Assembly (NCBI GenBank): GCA_033398695.1
Contig: CM065815.1
Span: forward strand, 102,638,501-102,702,500
Origin: Orobanche coerulescens
Taxonomy: Eukaryota > Streptophyta > Magnoliopsida > Lamiales > Orobanchaceae
Direction: 5' to 3'
Length of the DNA: 64,000 bases
The notes beneath the pieces are model-generated. The model was not told the DNA's origin. It was given only the letters and a program-made list of their open reading frames with translations, and searched no databases. Positions 18,231 to 29,976 of the stretch are shown here, piece by piece. Numbering within the stretch: position 1 is the stretch's first letter; each line of letters opens with the position of its first letter. A program made the translations under genes and the position numbers.

Positions 18231-20245
18231 AGATCAAAATGTCGTCTAAGTACACGACAACAAACTTTCCCAAGAAAGGTTTAAGAACCTCGTTCATCAA
18301 CCTCATAAAAGTGCTCGGGGCGTTGGTGAGGCCGAATGGCATCACAACCCATTCGTAAAGTCCATTCTTTGTTTTAAACGCCGTTTTCCATTCGTCTCCC
18401 TCTCGCATGCGGATTTGATGGTATCCGCTCCGTAAATCAACTTTGGAAAATATAACCGAGCCATGTAACTCGTCCAGCATGTCGTCTAGTCTCGGGATGG
18501 GAAACCGATACTTGACGTTGATGTTATTCACGGCTCTACTGTCAATACACATTCGCCATGTTCCGTCTTTTTTTGGTACAAGTAGGACTGGAACCGCACA
18601 CGGACTTAAACTTTCTCGGACATATCCGTGATTCACGAGTTCATCAATTTGACGTTGTAGTTCTTTGGTTTCTTCGGGATTACAACGATACGCCGCTTTG
18701 TTCGGTAATGGAGCTCCCGGTATAAGATCAATCTGGTGTTCAATCCCGCGGATAGGTGGTAATCCTACCGGTAAGTCTTCGGGAAACACGTCCGAGAACT
18801 CGTGTAATAGTGCATCTATCTCTTCCTCATTTTGCGATTTGGTGGCAAGATTTCGGACCTCTTTGATCATCATCAAATAAACACGTTCGCCATCGTCAAT
18901 GGCGTGTTCGACTTCTTTCTCGTTTGCAAACATCGTAAGTTTCGGTCCTTCGACTTTTTTCGAACTCATCGTCCGGATAGCTTGAGGTGACATAGGTTTA
19001 AGAACAATTTTTTTACCTTTGTCACGTAACTCATACTCGTTACTCCTCCCTCGATGTAGTACGTCCCGATCAAATAACCAAGGTCTTCCTAATAATACGT
19101 GACATGCGTCCATCGGTAGTACATCGCATGTAATATCATCGCCATACGAACCCATGGTGAGTCCGACCTTCACTTGCCTTGATACTTTCACCTTGTTTCC
19201 ATCATCGAGCCAATGGAGTGCATACGGCTTAGGATGGGCCGTGGTGATCAAACCGAGTTTTGAGACCATCTCGCTTGATGCCACGTTCGTACAACTTCCA
19301 CCGTCAATGATCAAGCTACACCACTTATCTCCGAAACGACACTTCGTGTGGAAGATTTGGTCCCGTTGTTCTTCGTCACTGGGGGCGGCCTTCGTTTGTA
19401 ACATGCGAAGGACGAGGTTCGTGTCATAGTTCGGGGCATCGTATGCCTCGCATTCTTCTTCTTCCTCGTCAGCTTCTAAGTTAAAAACGTCTCCAACTCT
19501 TTCTTCTTCGGCTAGTAATTCCTCTCGGGCGGCTATGGCTTCTCGTAACGTCACAATCCTCCGATTTGGACAAGCACTTTGATAGTGTCCAAATCCTTGA
19601 CATTTGAAACACCGGACTTTAGATAGGCTTGTTTCTTTTGGTGTGATAGGAGTTTTTGGGATGGTAGTAACGGGTTGGCTTGTGGTGACAGGTTTTGGAA
19701 ACGAGCTAGAACTCGCGCCAAAGTTGGTGTTTCCGTATTTAGGTGGGAATTCGGGTTTAGAGAGTTTTGTTTTGTTTTGATTTTCCAACTTTATGCAAAG
19801 TCCGCATAAAGTATCAAAGTCGGAATAGGGGTAGAGTTCCACGGAATTAGCAATGTTTTTGTTCAAACCTCGTAGGAAACGGGACATCCGCAATTCTTCG
19901 CTTTCTTCAAGTTCTCCCATCAAGGATAAGTTTTCAAACTCCTCGATGTACTCCTCGACACTTAGTTTTCCTTGCGTGAGTTCAGAAATTTTACGATACA
20001 AGCTTAACTTGTGTGTAGTCGGGACATATCTCTTTCGTAGTTTCTTTTTTAGAGAATCCCACGAACGTATCTTCTCTTTTCCGGCACGAACTCTTTGTGT
20101 CTTCATTCGCTCAAACCAAAGGGAAGCTCCCTTTCCAAGTTTGAGGATCGCATATTTGCAACGTACCTCGTCATTGAGATCCTTGAACTCAAACATTCGT
20201 TCAATTTTTCTTTCCCACTCCAAATAAACCTCGGGATCGGTGCGC
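18229..20245 (-). CDS. E3 Gag, protease and RT (catalytic half)
   Basis: A long open frame: Gag capsid ([33 protein letters not shown]), CCHC knuckle [14 protein letters not shown] (about 19575-19615), protease [11 protein letters not shown] (about 19290), RT with [37 protein letters not shown] and YLDDILI at its end. The stop comes immediately after DDILI because TACAGTCG has become TGATCG, a loss of 2 nt. The same change is present in E5 and E7. The residues before DPEVY arise from a frameshift near 20245. Confidence 0.9.
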
Positions 20246-20395
20246 CTACGAACTCCGGAGTTCGCTTGTCTTGTATTCATCGGCATGTCGTGGTGCATGC
20301 TTGGTGTAGTATCCTCGTCGTGCTTGGATTATGGGCTCCGGTAAGCCACGAAGTTCGTCTCGTATTTGTGCCACTTCTTCATCGGTGAATGCCAT
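20246..20395 (-). pseudogene. E3 Gag N-terminus (frameshifted)
   Basis: The ATG at 20395 gives MAFTDEEVAQIRDELRGL, about 30 bp after the primer-binding site. This matches the starts of E5, E6 and E7. One missing base in AACTTCCGG and one in GGCGGCACC put the rest of Gag in another frame. Confidence 0.8.
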
Positions 20396-20430
20396 CTTCT
20401 TGAGTATCGTCGAGAATTGTGAGGCAAATG

Positions 20431-20442
20431 TCTCTGATACCA
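20431..20442 (-). promoter_or_regulatory. E3 primer-binding site
   Basis: TGGTATCAGAGA on the minus strand after TAAG. The first 11 nt match the tRNA-iMet complement. Confidence 0.88.
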
Positions 20443-20589
20443 CTTATGATACGAATTACGTAAGTAATACGTATAGAATGCAACGGAAGATTAACAAGTA
20501 TCAAAGTAACACTTGAATTTTACTAAGGGTGGCCGAAATTTGATGGTGTTCGGCCGTGAGGTAGTGTGATGTACGGAGTTTGGTGTGTT

Positions 20590-20648
20590 TTATCGAACTA
20601 GACCTATAACTCGATAAAAGGTAATCTCTTCCCAAGACCTTTTGAGAA
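20590..20648 (-). other. Twin hairpins, E3 5' LTR
   Basis: Hairpin II 20590-20617 (loop UAGGUC) and hairpin I 20629-20648 (loop AAGGUC), as in the 3' LTR. Confidence 0.8.
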
Positions 20649-20774
20649 TTGATCAAGTTAATATCTCGAGACGCGTCGAAATAATAACTAAAGTTTGTCG
20701 AACTCGTTCAACGTATATTTCAAAGGAAATACAAGGTTTATTATGATTCAAGATGTTTTACAAGTACAACGAGC

Positions 20775-20792
20775 ACTACTATATATAGTAGT
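20775..20792 (-). promoter_or_regulatory. Palindromic TATA box, E3 5' LTR
   Basis: ACTACTATATATAGTAGT, a perfect palindrome. Confidence 0.65.
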
Positions 20793-21384
20793 CTCCAACC
20801 GTAAGAAAATACAACAAAACGATAAATGAAACTTCCTAGCACTTTCCTTTCGGCCGAAAATCTAAGGGTGAGATATCAAGTATCTTGGTTTATTAGGTGA
20901 AAGAGACATGAAGCAATCTTGGTCTTGATGGTGACATGAAGTAGAACAAAATATCATTCTTCCCATGCATCAATTCGGCCGATCACACTTAGGAGGATTT
21001 GGTGTAGATTATGATATCCTCCTCCTTGGAATTACATGGGTGATAATGAAATGAGGGATAATGACATGAAGAAGAAAGTCTTCACTCCATCTATAAGTTT
21101 CGGCCGTTTGTGTCATGGTGGGGAAGGAGGAAAATACTTCATTATTTTGTAAAGATATGAAGTCAAGATATGTCCCTTTCAAGCATGATATGGCCGGTTT
21201 TTCATGCTTTCGGACCGATTCCGTTGTCGAATTCTACGTTACTCCGATTCCAATTAACAATGTAACTCCAATCCGTTTAACATTTTCTCCCAAGTATAAC
21301 GATGCATGGCCATGCGAATTTGCATCATTGTGGATGTCGATTTTTATTGGAGTTTCTTCGACTGGAATATTAGATATCGTATCA

Positions 21385-21864
21385 CGACCACGGATCGATC
21401 CTGTCTGAATCCCTTGTTAACGTACGTAATGTACATTTCTTAACGTACGTTAATCCTGCTTACTTATGTACATAAGACTCCTTACATAGCATACGTAATG
21501 GCTTTCATACCTAGCCATTTCTGCCCCTGTATGACGTCTCAATAAACCGAACACATACACGTGACATACCGAATACATGTATTTGTTTCGATAACATTTC
21601 CATATGATACATCTGATGCACGTTATCCTCAATTACAACTATCGACCAAGTACGACAATCATACAAATACTCATACGGTATATTCGACATCGAAAACATA
21701 CCAAGCATGTAATATCCTAGAATCAAAATAACCTCGATAGACATACTGGCATGGCTGTCATGGTTTCCAAAATTATCCACTCATATCGTGTCGGTCCCAC
21801 TCTGTACAGTACATCCCAGATAAAATAATGCGAAAAATTCATAGTGAAATTCTAGGATATTACA
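21385..21864 (-). repeat. E0 5' LTR, segment 4 (LTR start)
   Basis: On the minus strand the LTR begins TGTAATATCCTAG at 21864, matching the GTTACA end at 62. Three further ACGT palindromes lie at 21418-21495. The right flank changes abruptly to copia coding sequence. No gene. Confidence 0.7.
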
Positions 21865-22506
21865 TATTTAGATCTTCATTAGTTGAAATGGGTTTGGATT
21901 GGGCTAAGAATACAGCTAGAATGCACATAGCTAGTCTCCTAAGTTTGGCTTGAGATTTCCATATAGGAAATGGAGATCTCTCAGAATTGGTCTCTTCTTG
22001 CGCACACAATATAGTTCCTTGTGTACTCTGTATTCTTCTTCGGGTGGTTACACCAGCATCAATATCACCTATAATCAACTCCTGGGGTGATATCTCAACC
22101 ATCTCCTTTCAGGTCCTAATTCGGTGTCCCGTGCTGTATCTTGTGGTGCTGGAGCCTCGATTTCAGCTTGTATAGCATGAGCTTCAACTACTTCTGATCT
22201 TACATTAGCGGGATTGATTCTAAATCCACGACAGGCTCTGATGCTATTGGAGGATCATCAATGTAAAGTGTTCGGATATACTGGGGTATGCCTTCTACTC
22301 CTGTAGGATCACAATGGGATTCATCGAATGCTACATGGACAGATTCCTCTATTGTCAGCTTCCTTTTGTTAAATATCCTGAAGCTTTGCTGAAAGAGGAA
22401 TATCTTACGAATGTCCCTTCATCCGACTTTTCATCGAAGGTCTTGAGTTGATCCTTCCTATTGCTCAGAACATAACACTTGCATCCAAAAATGTGAAAGT
22501 ATGCAA
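21865..22506 (-). pseudogene. C: copia integrase-RT linker, decayed
   Basis: Minus-strand translation gives the typical spacer before copia RT: MVEISPQELIIGDIDAGV then TTRRRIQST (21868-22102), resembling the IIGD..GV.TR linker, followed by FLAQSKPISTNEDL. Stops and frameshifts occur throughout. The element is cut at 21864 by E0, so its RT, RNase H and 3' LTR lie left of the window. Confidence 0.65.
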
Positions 22507-23311
22507 TCATTGGAGTTTATTGTTCCATACCTCATAGGCTGTTTTGTTGTGTTGCTTGTTGATGATACAGTAACTTTGTGTGTAGTACTCTGTATTTGTT
22601 GCTTCTCCACAAAACCGCTGCGGAAACTTGCTTGAGGCTATCATAGTTCTTGTTGCTTCCTTGAGCGTCCTATTCTTTCGCTCAACAATGCCATTTTGTT
22701 GAGGAGTTCGGGCTGCTGAGTATTCGTGTTGTATTCCATTATCCGAACAATATTTTTCTATAAAGTGATTTGTGAATTCGATGCCTCTGTCGAAACGAAT
22801 GGACACAATACTCAACCCTTTCTCATTATGTAGCTTCTTCAGGTGCTCTAGAATCTTCGTGATGGTATCCTTCTTGCTTAGAAAGATTGTCCCGGCATAC
22901 CCTGGAAAAATCATCAACAATAACAAGACAATATATCTTACCTCCCAAACTAACAGGGTCTACAGGACCGTATAGGTCCTTGTGTAGCAATTCTAGTACC
23001 CTGTGGGTGGACATGTATGACTTGCTTTTCAGAATGGTTTTGACTTGCTTGCCTTTCTGACACGGTCCACAGATGATGTCTTTATGAAATGACACATCGG
23101 GCAAACCTCTGACCATTCCCTGTCTAGCGAGTTTGTTGATCGTCTTGAAGTTGATATGAGACATCCTTTTGTGCCATAGACAGCTTTGACCTGCAGTGCC
23201 TTTTGAAATAAAACACGGAATAGTGGAGCTCGTAGGCTTCGAGTCAGCAATATACATATTACTTGATCTGCTTCCTGTGAGGACAATTTCCTTGGTCTTG
23301 ATGTCCTTCAC
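22507..23311 (-). pseudogene. C: SIRE-like copia GAG-pre-integrase and integrase
   Basis: Two overlapping frames (22826-23311 and 22507-22926) separated by a frameshift near 22900. The first has the HHCC domain (LWHKRMSHINFKTINKLA, CGPCQKGKQVK) and LHKDLYGPVDPVSLGGK with the first catalytic Asp in VIVDDFSR. The second has IRFDRGIEFTNHF with the second Asp region, ARTPQQNGIVERKNRTL with the Glu, and TAYEVWNNK. The MSHINFKTINKLA wording is typical of the SIRE/Maximus lineage (lineage by recognition). Nonfunctional. Confidence 0.85.
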
Positions 23312-23572
23312 CCTACAGTCATCTATATAGAATTTGACCGAGAACTACTTGTCACAAAACTGGCTAATACTAAGTAGATTTTACTATAAGCCTTCAACAT
23401 AAGCTAAGTCAGTGACTTTTAATTTTCCTACAAGCAAGGTTCCCTTCCCTCTTATTCTTCCTTTGGGACCACGACCTTCTACATAATATGACAGCTTGCT
23501 GATATCTCCTTTCATGTACCGAGAACATCCACTGTCAAAATACCAGATGTCATTTTCTTTGATATCCTGCAA
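23312..23572 (-). pseudogene. C: copia protease fragment
   Basis: An open stretch at 23384-23572 encodes DIWYFDSGCSRYMKGDIS and GKGTLLVGKLKVTDL, the copia aspartic protease with its DSGCSRHM-type motif. A stop follows near 23380 before the GAG-pre-integrase region. Confidence 0.8.
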
Positions 23573-24423
23573 GCAAAGAAGTTAAGTAGATTTAGGTCCA
23601 TCGATGTTAGTGCCTTTTGGTACAAATTTTCCTAACAGCAATTGGTTTGTTGTAGGTTACTTTTGGTCCAGTCTTGCGATGTCTATGTGGGACAGGCACG
23701 TACTCGCTCTAACCTTGATTATTATGCATGTAAAATCTAGGGTTTTTTATTCCAGTACGATTGCCATCTTGGAGGGGGAACTATTTTCTTCGGCCTTACA
23801 GCTTTCCTTCTAGGTCTCCAGTTGGATTCCCAAAGCTGTTGGTGGTACTCCACATCGACCTGCTTTCTGGATGGATAACGGGGCTCCTGTATCCAATATC
23901 TAGGCGCACTGTACTGTTGGTAGTAATGTGGTGTGTGACTTTGATATTTATATACAACCTTCTTTCTGAATGGATGTTAGCTTTGTTGATATGCTCGAGA
24001 AGTATACTGTTGATCACGCCTTACAGGTCTGGGAGGCTAAGGTTTTCGCTGTCTGTGATATGAACTTGGGGGCAGAATCAAAGCCATCACTGTATGAAGA
24101 GGGGCAACTATAACCTTTGCGGGACTTGGGGTCTCTTCGGGTACAGGAATGGGTTCCACTCCCCTAACGAACACCGTTCTAGATTTTCCCTTATGGGAGG
24201 ATGAGTCATATCCTAAGCCACATTTACCATGGGCATGCTACCCAATTCTTAGAATTTCTTCCATCCATCTATAAGATTTTTCAAATGATTTCAGGATGGT
24301 CTCTAGTTCTCCTTCTCGTTTCTCGAAAGTTTTTACTCTAGCTTCGAGTAAAGCATAATCATTTGTCTTGCACTCATTATGAGACTTTGACTCATTTAGA
24401 TCTTTGGCAAGTTGATGATTGCT
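23573..24423 (-). pseudogene. C: copia Gag C-terminal region, decayed
   Basis: Minus-strand frames give a charged, coiled-coil-like stretch (NHQLAKDLNESKSHNE then ALLEARVKTFEKREGELETI) ending in HGKCGLGYDSSSHK, as in SIRE-type Gag C-termini. Several stops. At about 24423 it stops abruptly at the truncated 5' LTR of E4. Confidence 0.6.
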
Positions 24424-25671
24424 AAAAAAATGGAAAGATAACTAAAAGAGGTAACTTATGAGAAATGAGCTCGTCTTGATTCGTATCCACTCTTTTCTAG
24501 GTTCGGTGAAGCGGGAGTGGTCCTTTTCTCCTTGTTTGTTTGACCTTGCTTTTGCTTTGGAAATAAGGTACAGATATTCCGCACCCTTTCAGCAAGGGTG
24601 CAACTTTTCTCTCTCATGACTTACTCTCTCTCTCTCTCCTCATTATTGTATATCTGATTTTGACTTTGACTTGGTATATGAACCTTTGATTTGCACATGT
24701 GATATGGTCCCTTTATATTTAAACCTTGATATCTGATTTGAACTTTTGACCTCTCACATATATATACTTTGATCTCGAACCTTGACTATCTGACCCTTTC
24801 AGTATTTGCCCGGGCATTTTGTATTACTTGATGTGGAGTATCCACAACCATAGCATTGATGCACCAATATTATGTACTCCAGTGGGGTTGGAGAGATGTC
24901 CCCCACCGTCCCTCTTATATTATATTTGCTTTGGCCATCATTATTGTTATCTGCTTACAGGGGCGTATGGATGCATCCTAGATTTGATCTGTTTGATATT
25001 TGATTTGATTATTTTGGTCCACTCTACATTTGGGCCATATTATATTTGGTGATTGGGCATGCGTGCAATGCGGTCCCTTCACATTTGGGGAGCTGATCAC
25101 TCCATTGAGCTACTTTGTTTATTTGGGCTTGTTTTGGGCCTGGGGGTTAAATACTGAAATCATTTGACACTTAAATTTGATAATCTTTGATATTTAAACC
25201 TTGATAACTTTTCATACCTAACTCTGATGAACCTTTGATATACCTTGACATACTTTTGATATACCTTGATATAACCAAGTGCCACTACATGTAACCTCAT
25301 TTCATATTGCTTTGTATTGCTTGTTTATTTCATATCTGTTCACTAAGCTCTTTATGCTCAGCCGCTTTTCTTTCCACGCGGCAGGTACTTAGCTCATGCG
25401 GGGTTTAGCTTTGGGGATGAGAGAGTGTGGACCTACCCTAGAGTTATTTGAATAAATGAATATTATTTCCTTATCGTATCTCCGGATTTTTGGACATTTG
25501 TAATCGTACTTTCGTTTGTTTGGTTTTGGGGACATTTGGATGTTGTTTTAGTCCCCTTTGATGCTCCTTCATGAATTTATCTTAATACTTCCGCTGTTTG
25601 GTTTGATCCGTTTGTATCTGATGTGTAACCATATTGTAATGTTTCTACCCTTGCCGGGTTGGGGCGTTACA
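24424..25671 (+). repeat. E4 5' LTR, truncated
   Basis: It matches 40082-41309 of the 3' LTR, beginning in AAAAGATAACTAAAAGAGG. A 16-19-bp extra stretch near 25017-25035 and a longer CT run near 24624 distinguish it from the 3' copy. Confidence 0.88.
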
Positions 25672-25676
25672 ATTTA

Positions 25677-25694
25677 TGGTATCGGAGAAACAAG
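25677..25694 (+). promoter_or_regulatory. E4 primer-binding site
   Basis: TGGTATCGGAGAAACAAG, 5 nt after the LTR end. This is the tRNA-iMet type. Confidence 0.8.
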
Positions 25695-25819
25695 TTTGGA
25701 TATTTACGGCTTAGGCTTTGACGTGTGAGGATTGGGTAGACACTAGGCTTTCGTTTCGTCTTTCCTTTTCGTATTCATATTCGTTTGGTTTTTTCGCTAA
25801 CCGCTTGATATTGTTTTAG

Positions 25820-27513
25820 ATGGTGAACACTCGGCGAGGAAGTGCTGAAGCTAACCCTCCAAACATTGATGAGATTGTTGCTCAAGCAGTAGCCGTTGCT
25901 ATTCAAAGCGTAATGAGCGTAGGGATAGGGTTGAAAGCAGCAATGAGGGCATTCATGTGTGGATTGAACGCTTCAACAAACTGAAGCCCAATCCTTACTT
26001 GTCAGCTACCACTCCGACTGAAGCGAGTGACTGGATTACCCATTATGAGAAGTTGTTTCAGGTGATTGGTTGTCCTGATGGGGTGAAAGCTCGTTTAGCA
26101 GCTTTCAAGTTTGATGGTGACGCCCTTAACTGGTGGACGTCGTATGTTGGGGCGAAGGGTGATGGTTTTGTTGAGAAATGTACTTGGGCGGCGTTTCGTG
26201 AGGCCTTCTACAAGAGGTTCATCCCCCTCTCGGAACAGCAGCGATACGAGAGAGAGCATGGTACCATTTATCAGATGGATCAGGAGAATGCGGCGGAGTA
26301 TATGGAACGTTTTCTTAGGTTAGCTGGCTTCGTGGGGCCTACTGTGTCAGGGGACGCGGCTAGGCAGGCTTGTCACTATAAGTGGGGACTGAAGCGTTGG
26401 ACACTTGACCGTATTGTTAATACGGATTATGCTGATGTGTCATTGGTTTGTGATGCGGCACGTAACATTGAGCTGTTGTATGAGGGTGGAACGTCCAACA
26501 AGCGTACTCGTGATGGTGAGAGGATTCAGTCTCGGTCTTCGAGTCAGTATCACCGGGGCTTTGATCATTGGGGTCATTCTGAACAGAGTTTTGATAACCG
26601 TGGTCGTTCCGACCGCCAGTATGAGCACAGGGGACAGTCCAACCGAGGACAGGATCATGGCCGACAGGTTCAGAGGGGTTCTGATTATGGATCTTCGGGT
26701 AGGCAGGGTGATAGGTCGGGTAACTCTAACCAGAAGCAGTTTTCGAGGGGCAACCAGCAGAACAGGTACTCGGGCTCTGGGTCTTCACATCAGCAATACC
26801 GTTCTGGGAACTCGTCGGGCCAGCAGAAGCGTACTGAGATTTTGCCACCCCCACCTACTTGCCCTACATGTGGTAAGGCACACCCCGGGCCATGCCACAG
26901 AGCTCCTGGAGGTTGTTTCGAGTGTGGCTCCACTGCTCATCGTGTGATGGATTGTCCAAAGAAAGCTAGCATTGTTCCTGCAGGCTCTTCTCAGCCTTCT
27001 TCTTCTGGACGTGTTTATTCCATTACCCGTGAGCAGGCAGAGAAAACTACAGGTACCATTACGGGTTTTCTGCATATTGGTGATCATATTGCTTTTGTTT
27101 TGTTTGACACAGGCGCAACCCACTCTATTATATCTGTCACATTCTCTAAGAAACTGAAATTAACCCCAACACCATTAAATCACCACTTAACTATCTCTAC
27201 GCCAATGAATAATAACGTCATCATTGACCATGAATTTGTTGATTGCCCACTTCGTTCTGATGATCGCGTACGACCGGCTAATCTTCTTCCGATTGATATG
27301 TTTGATTTTGATTTGATCCTTGGTATGGATTGGTTGGCCACTCACCGGGCCACTATTGATTGTCATGCCCGAAAGGTTATGTTTGGAGATTTATCTAGAC
27401 TTGATTTTGTATACTCTGGTTCCCAACCACTTCGATCTGTTAAGATCATATCCGCTTTGAAAGCACATACCTTGTTATCCCATGGCTATGCAGGTTTTAT
27501 TGCTTTTATTTAG
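25820..27513 (+). CDS. E4 Gag and aspartic protease
   Basis: The ATG at 25820 gives MVNTRRGSAEANPPNIDE. A small indel near 25910 shifts into the main frame (RNERRDRVESSNEGIHVW). The main frame has a Gag capsid domain (TEASDWITHYEKLFQVIG, DGDALNWWTSY, LSEQQRYEREH), a Gly/Arg/Gln-rich linker, a CCHC knuckle CFECGSTAHRVMDCP, and a protease with VLFDTGATHSIIS and LILGMDWLATH. The frame ends at a TAG (27511-27513). The RT frame continues in the same phase directly after it, so this looks like a nonsense mutation (possibly CAG to TAG) rather than a natural end. Confidence 0.88.
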
Positions 27514-27519
27514 GATACT

Positions 27520-29076
27520 TTGATGGAGGGTCCTACTATCGATAGTATTCGGATTGTTTGTGATTTTGCCGATGTCTTCACTGAGGAACTTCCCGGTCTT
27601 CCTCCTAATCGTGACATTGAATTTGGTATTGATTTGATTCCGGGTGCTGAACCCATCTCTAAGGCTCCGTATCGTATGGCTCCTATTGAATTGAAAGAGT
27701 TGAAAGATAAACTACAGGAACTCCTTGAGAGTGGATTCATTCGTCCGAGTGTATCCCCGTGGGGAGCACCTTTCCTATTTGTAAAGAAGAAAGATGGTAG
27801 TATGAGGTTGTGTATAGACTACCAGGAGTTGAACCGCATCACTATTCGTAATCGTTATCCTTTGCCTCGTATTGACAATTTGTTTGACCAGCTCCAAGGG
27901 GCTAATTGTTTTTCTATAATTGACCTTCGGTCCGGTTATCATCAGCTTCGTGTTAAAGAGCAGGATATTCCTAAGACTGCTTTTCGAACACGCTATGGGC
28001 ACTATGAGTTCTTGGTTATGCCTTTCGGACTCACTAATGCTCCGGCAGTGTTCATGGATCTTATGAACCATGTATTCAATTCCTTTCTTCATAAATTTGT
28101 GATCGTATTCATTGACGACATTTTGGTCTATTCGAAGTCCGAGGAGGAGCACGAACAACATCTTAGTACGGTTTTGCAGATTTTGAGACAGGAGAAGTTG
28201 TATGCTAAATTCTCCAAGTGTGAGTTCTGGCTTAGTCAAGTTGCCTTGCTTGGTCATGTTGTATCTGCTGGTGGCATTACTATGGACTCGGCAAAGGTTG
28301 AGGCAATCACTAAATGGCCGAGACCTACTATGGTGACTGAGATCAGGACTTTCCTTGGTTTGGCCGGTTACTATCGAAGTTTTGTCGAGGGATTCTCCCA
28401 ACTTGCCTCACCTTTGACTAAGTTGATGAGAAAGGGGTTGAAATTTGAGTGTACCGAGGATCAGGAAGAGAGTTTTGAGACCCTGAAGCAGAAACTTGTG
28501 TCGGCTCCCATTTTAACACTCCCATCTGGTACGGGCGGATACAAGATCTATAGTGATGCTTCCAAGAAAGGGTTAGGTTGTGTTTTGATGCAGCACGGGA
28601 AAGTTATTGCGTATGCCTCACGCCATTCGAAACCCTATGAAGAGAACTACCCTACTCATGATCTAGAGCTAGCTGCGGTTGTTTTTGCTCTTAAGATCTG
28701 GAGGCATTATTTGTATGGAGACTCTGTCGGTATCTTCACTGATCATAAGAGTCTTAAATACATATTTATCCAGAAGGAGTTAAACATGAGACAGGGTAGA
28801 TGGTTGGAGTTACTAAAGGACTACGACACCAACATTCAGTACCACCCGCGTAAGTCTAATGTTGTTGCCGATGCTCTTAGTCGTAAGTCGGGTATGGTGG
28901 CTAGTCTGAAATTCGAGTCTAAGATTTTGCATGATCTTGAACTCATGGAGGTGGAGTTTTGTTTACCAGGACGCGACGGTTATTGGGCCAGCCTAAAAGT
29001 TGAGTCTAACTTGATCTTGAAGATTAAGGAAGCTCGCGTGGCGACGGTGAGTTCTGGGCCATTGTCCAGAATATAG
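27520..29076 (+). CDS. E4 reverse transcriptase and RNase H
   Basis: In phase with the Gag-protease frame across one [65 protein letters not shown] and catalytic FIDDILVYS (about 28107). The connection has [20 protein letters not shown]. RNase [43 protein letters not shown] and [10 protein letters not shown]. The motifs are intact. The frame breaks at about 29040, shifting out of phase before the integrase. Confidence 0.9.
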   Translation: MMEGPTIDSIRIVCDFADVFTEELPGLPPNRDIEFGIDLIPGAEPISKAPYRMAPIELKELKDKLQELLESGFIRPSVSPWGAPFLFVKKKDGSMRLCIDYQELNRITIRNRYPLPRIDNLFDQLQGANCFSIIDLRSGYHQLRVKEQDIPKTAFRTRYGHYEFLVMPFGLTNAPAVFMDLMNHVFNSFLHKFVIVFIDDILVYSKSEEEHEQHLSTVLQILRQEKLYAKFSKCEFWLSQVALLGHVVSAGGITMDSAKVEAITKWPRPTMVTEIRTFLGLAGYYRSFVEGFSQLASPLTKLMRKGLKFECTEDQEESFETLKQKLVSAPILTLPSGTGGYKIYSDASKKGLGCVLMQHGKVIAYASRHSKPYEENYPTHDLELAAVVFALKIWRHYLYGDSVGIFTDHKSLKYIFIQKELNMRQGRWLELLKDYDTNIQYHPRKSNVVADALSRKSGMVASLKFESKILHDLELMEVEFCLPGRDGYWASLKVESNLILKIKEARVATVSSGPLSRI

Positions 29077-29976
29077 AGGAAGGGAAACAGTCTGAATTTC
29101 GGGTTGACGATGATGGCATTGTTTGGTTGGGTGAGCGCCTTTGTGTACTAAACGATTCTGAAGTCCGTGAGATGGTTATGTCAGAAGCTCACAGTTCTCC
29201 CTTCACCATACGTCCGGGATCTACTAAGATGTATCGGGACTTGAAACAGCATTTCTGGTGGAATGGGATGAAGCAGGATGTGGCTTCGTATGTTGCTAGG
29301 TGTTTGACTTTCCAACAGGTGACGATTGAGCACCAAAGAGCTAGTGGTCTTTTGCAGCCGTTAGAGATTCCCCAGTGGAAATGGGAAGAGATTACGATGG
29401 ACTTTGTTACGGGGTTACTGGTCACACGTAAAGGACATGATGCGAGCTGGGTAGTCGTTGATCGGCTAACCGAGTCAGCTCATTTCCTACCAATCAACAA
29501 GCGTTATAGCGTGGCGAAGTTGGCGGAAATTTTCCAGCAGGAGATTGTTAGGTTGCATGGCACTCCAGTTTCGATTGTTTCTGATAGAGATCCGAGGTTT
29601 ACTTCGCGTTTTTTGGAAGATGTTACAAAATGCATGGGGTTCTCGCCTCAAGTTCAGTACCTCTTTTCACCCGCAGACGGATGGTCAATCGGAGAGGACT
29701 ATCCAAACTTTGGAAGATATGTTACGGGCTTATGCACTTGATTGGACCGGCAATTGGGACGAATACTTATGTTTGGTTGAGTTCGCGTATAACAACAGTT
29801 GGCACGCTAGTATCCGAATGGCACCTTATGAGATGTTATATGGGCGCAAGTGTAGGTCAACTACTATGTGGGATGAAGTAGGTGAACAGATTATTGAGGG
29901 TCCTGAGATGATTGAAATCACCAACGAGAAGGTGAATGTTGATAAAGAGAGGCTTAAGGAAGGCAGGTCTAGATAG
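29077..29976 (+). pseudogene. E4 integrase, frameshifted and finger-damaged
   Basis: Two frames: 29127-29741, then from about 29640 the frame ending 29976. The first holds the HHCC finger, but with SPFTIRPGSTKM (Arg where His is usual) and RCLTFQQV (Phe for the last Cys). It then has MDFVTGLLV and VSDRDPRF (catalytic Asp residues). The second has [18 protein letters not shown] with the catalytic Glu and [16 protein letters not shown] at 29974-29976 ends it in phase with the next segment. The two finger changes and the frameshift make it inactive. Confidence 0.85.

Larger units (their letters stand above)
15256..21384 (-). mobile_element. E3: CRM-like Ty3/gypsy element, family B
   Basis: 6129 bp, with LTRs at 15256-16192 and 20447-21384 and target duplication CGACC (15251-15255 and 21385-21389). 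The LTRs differ by only a handful of changes. The interior is the least broken in the window: frameshifts are visible near 17940, 18230 and 20245. It has a good tRNA-iMet primer site and an integrase that ends inside the 3' LTR, as expected for CRM. Confidence 0.93.
20447..21384 (-). repeat. E3 5' LTR
   Basis: 938 bp, with TATA palindrome at 20775-20792 and twin hairpins at 20590-20648. Confidence 0.93.

Noticed and set aside
24607..24640. CT-rich microsatellite
   Set aside because: Short simple repeat in the E4 LTR with a slightly shorter match in the 3' LTR; ordinary slippage.
27775..28401. 208-aa minus-strand open frame
   Set aside because: Antisense of the E4 RT domain; no independent signal.
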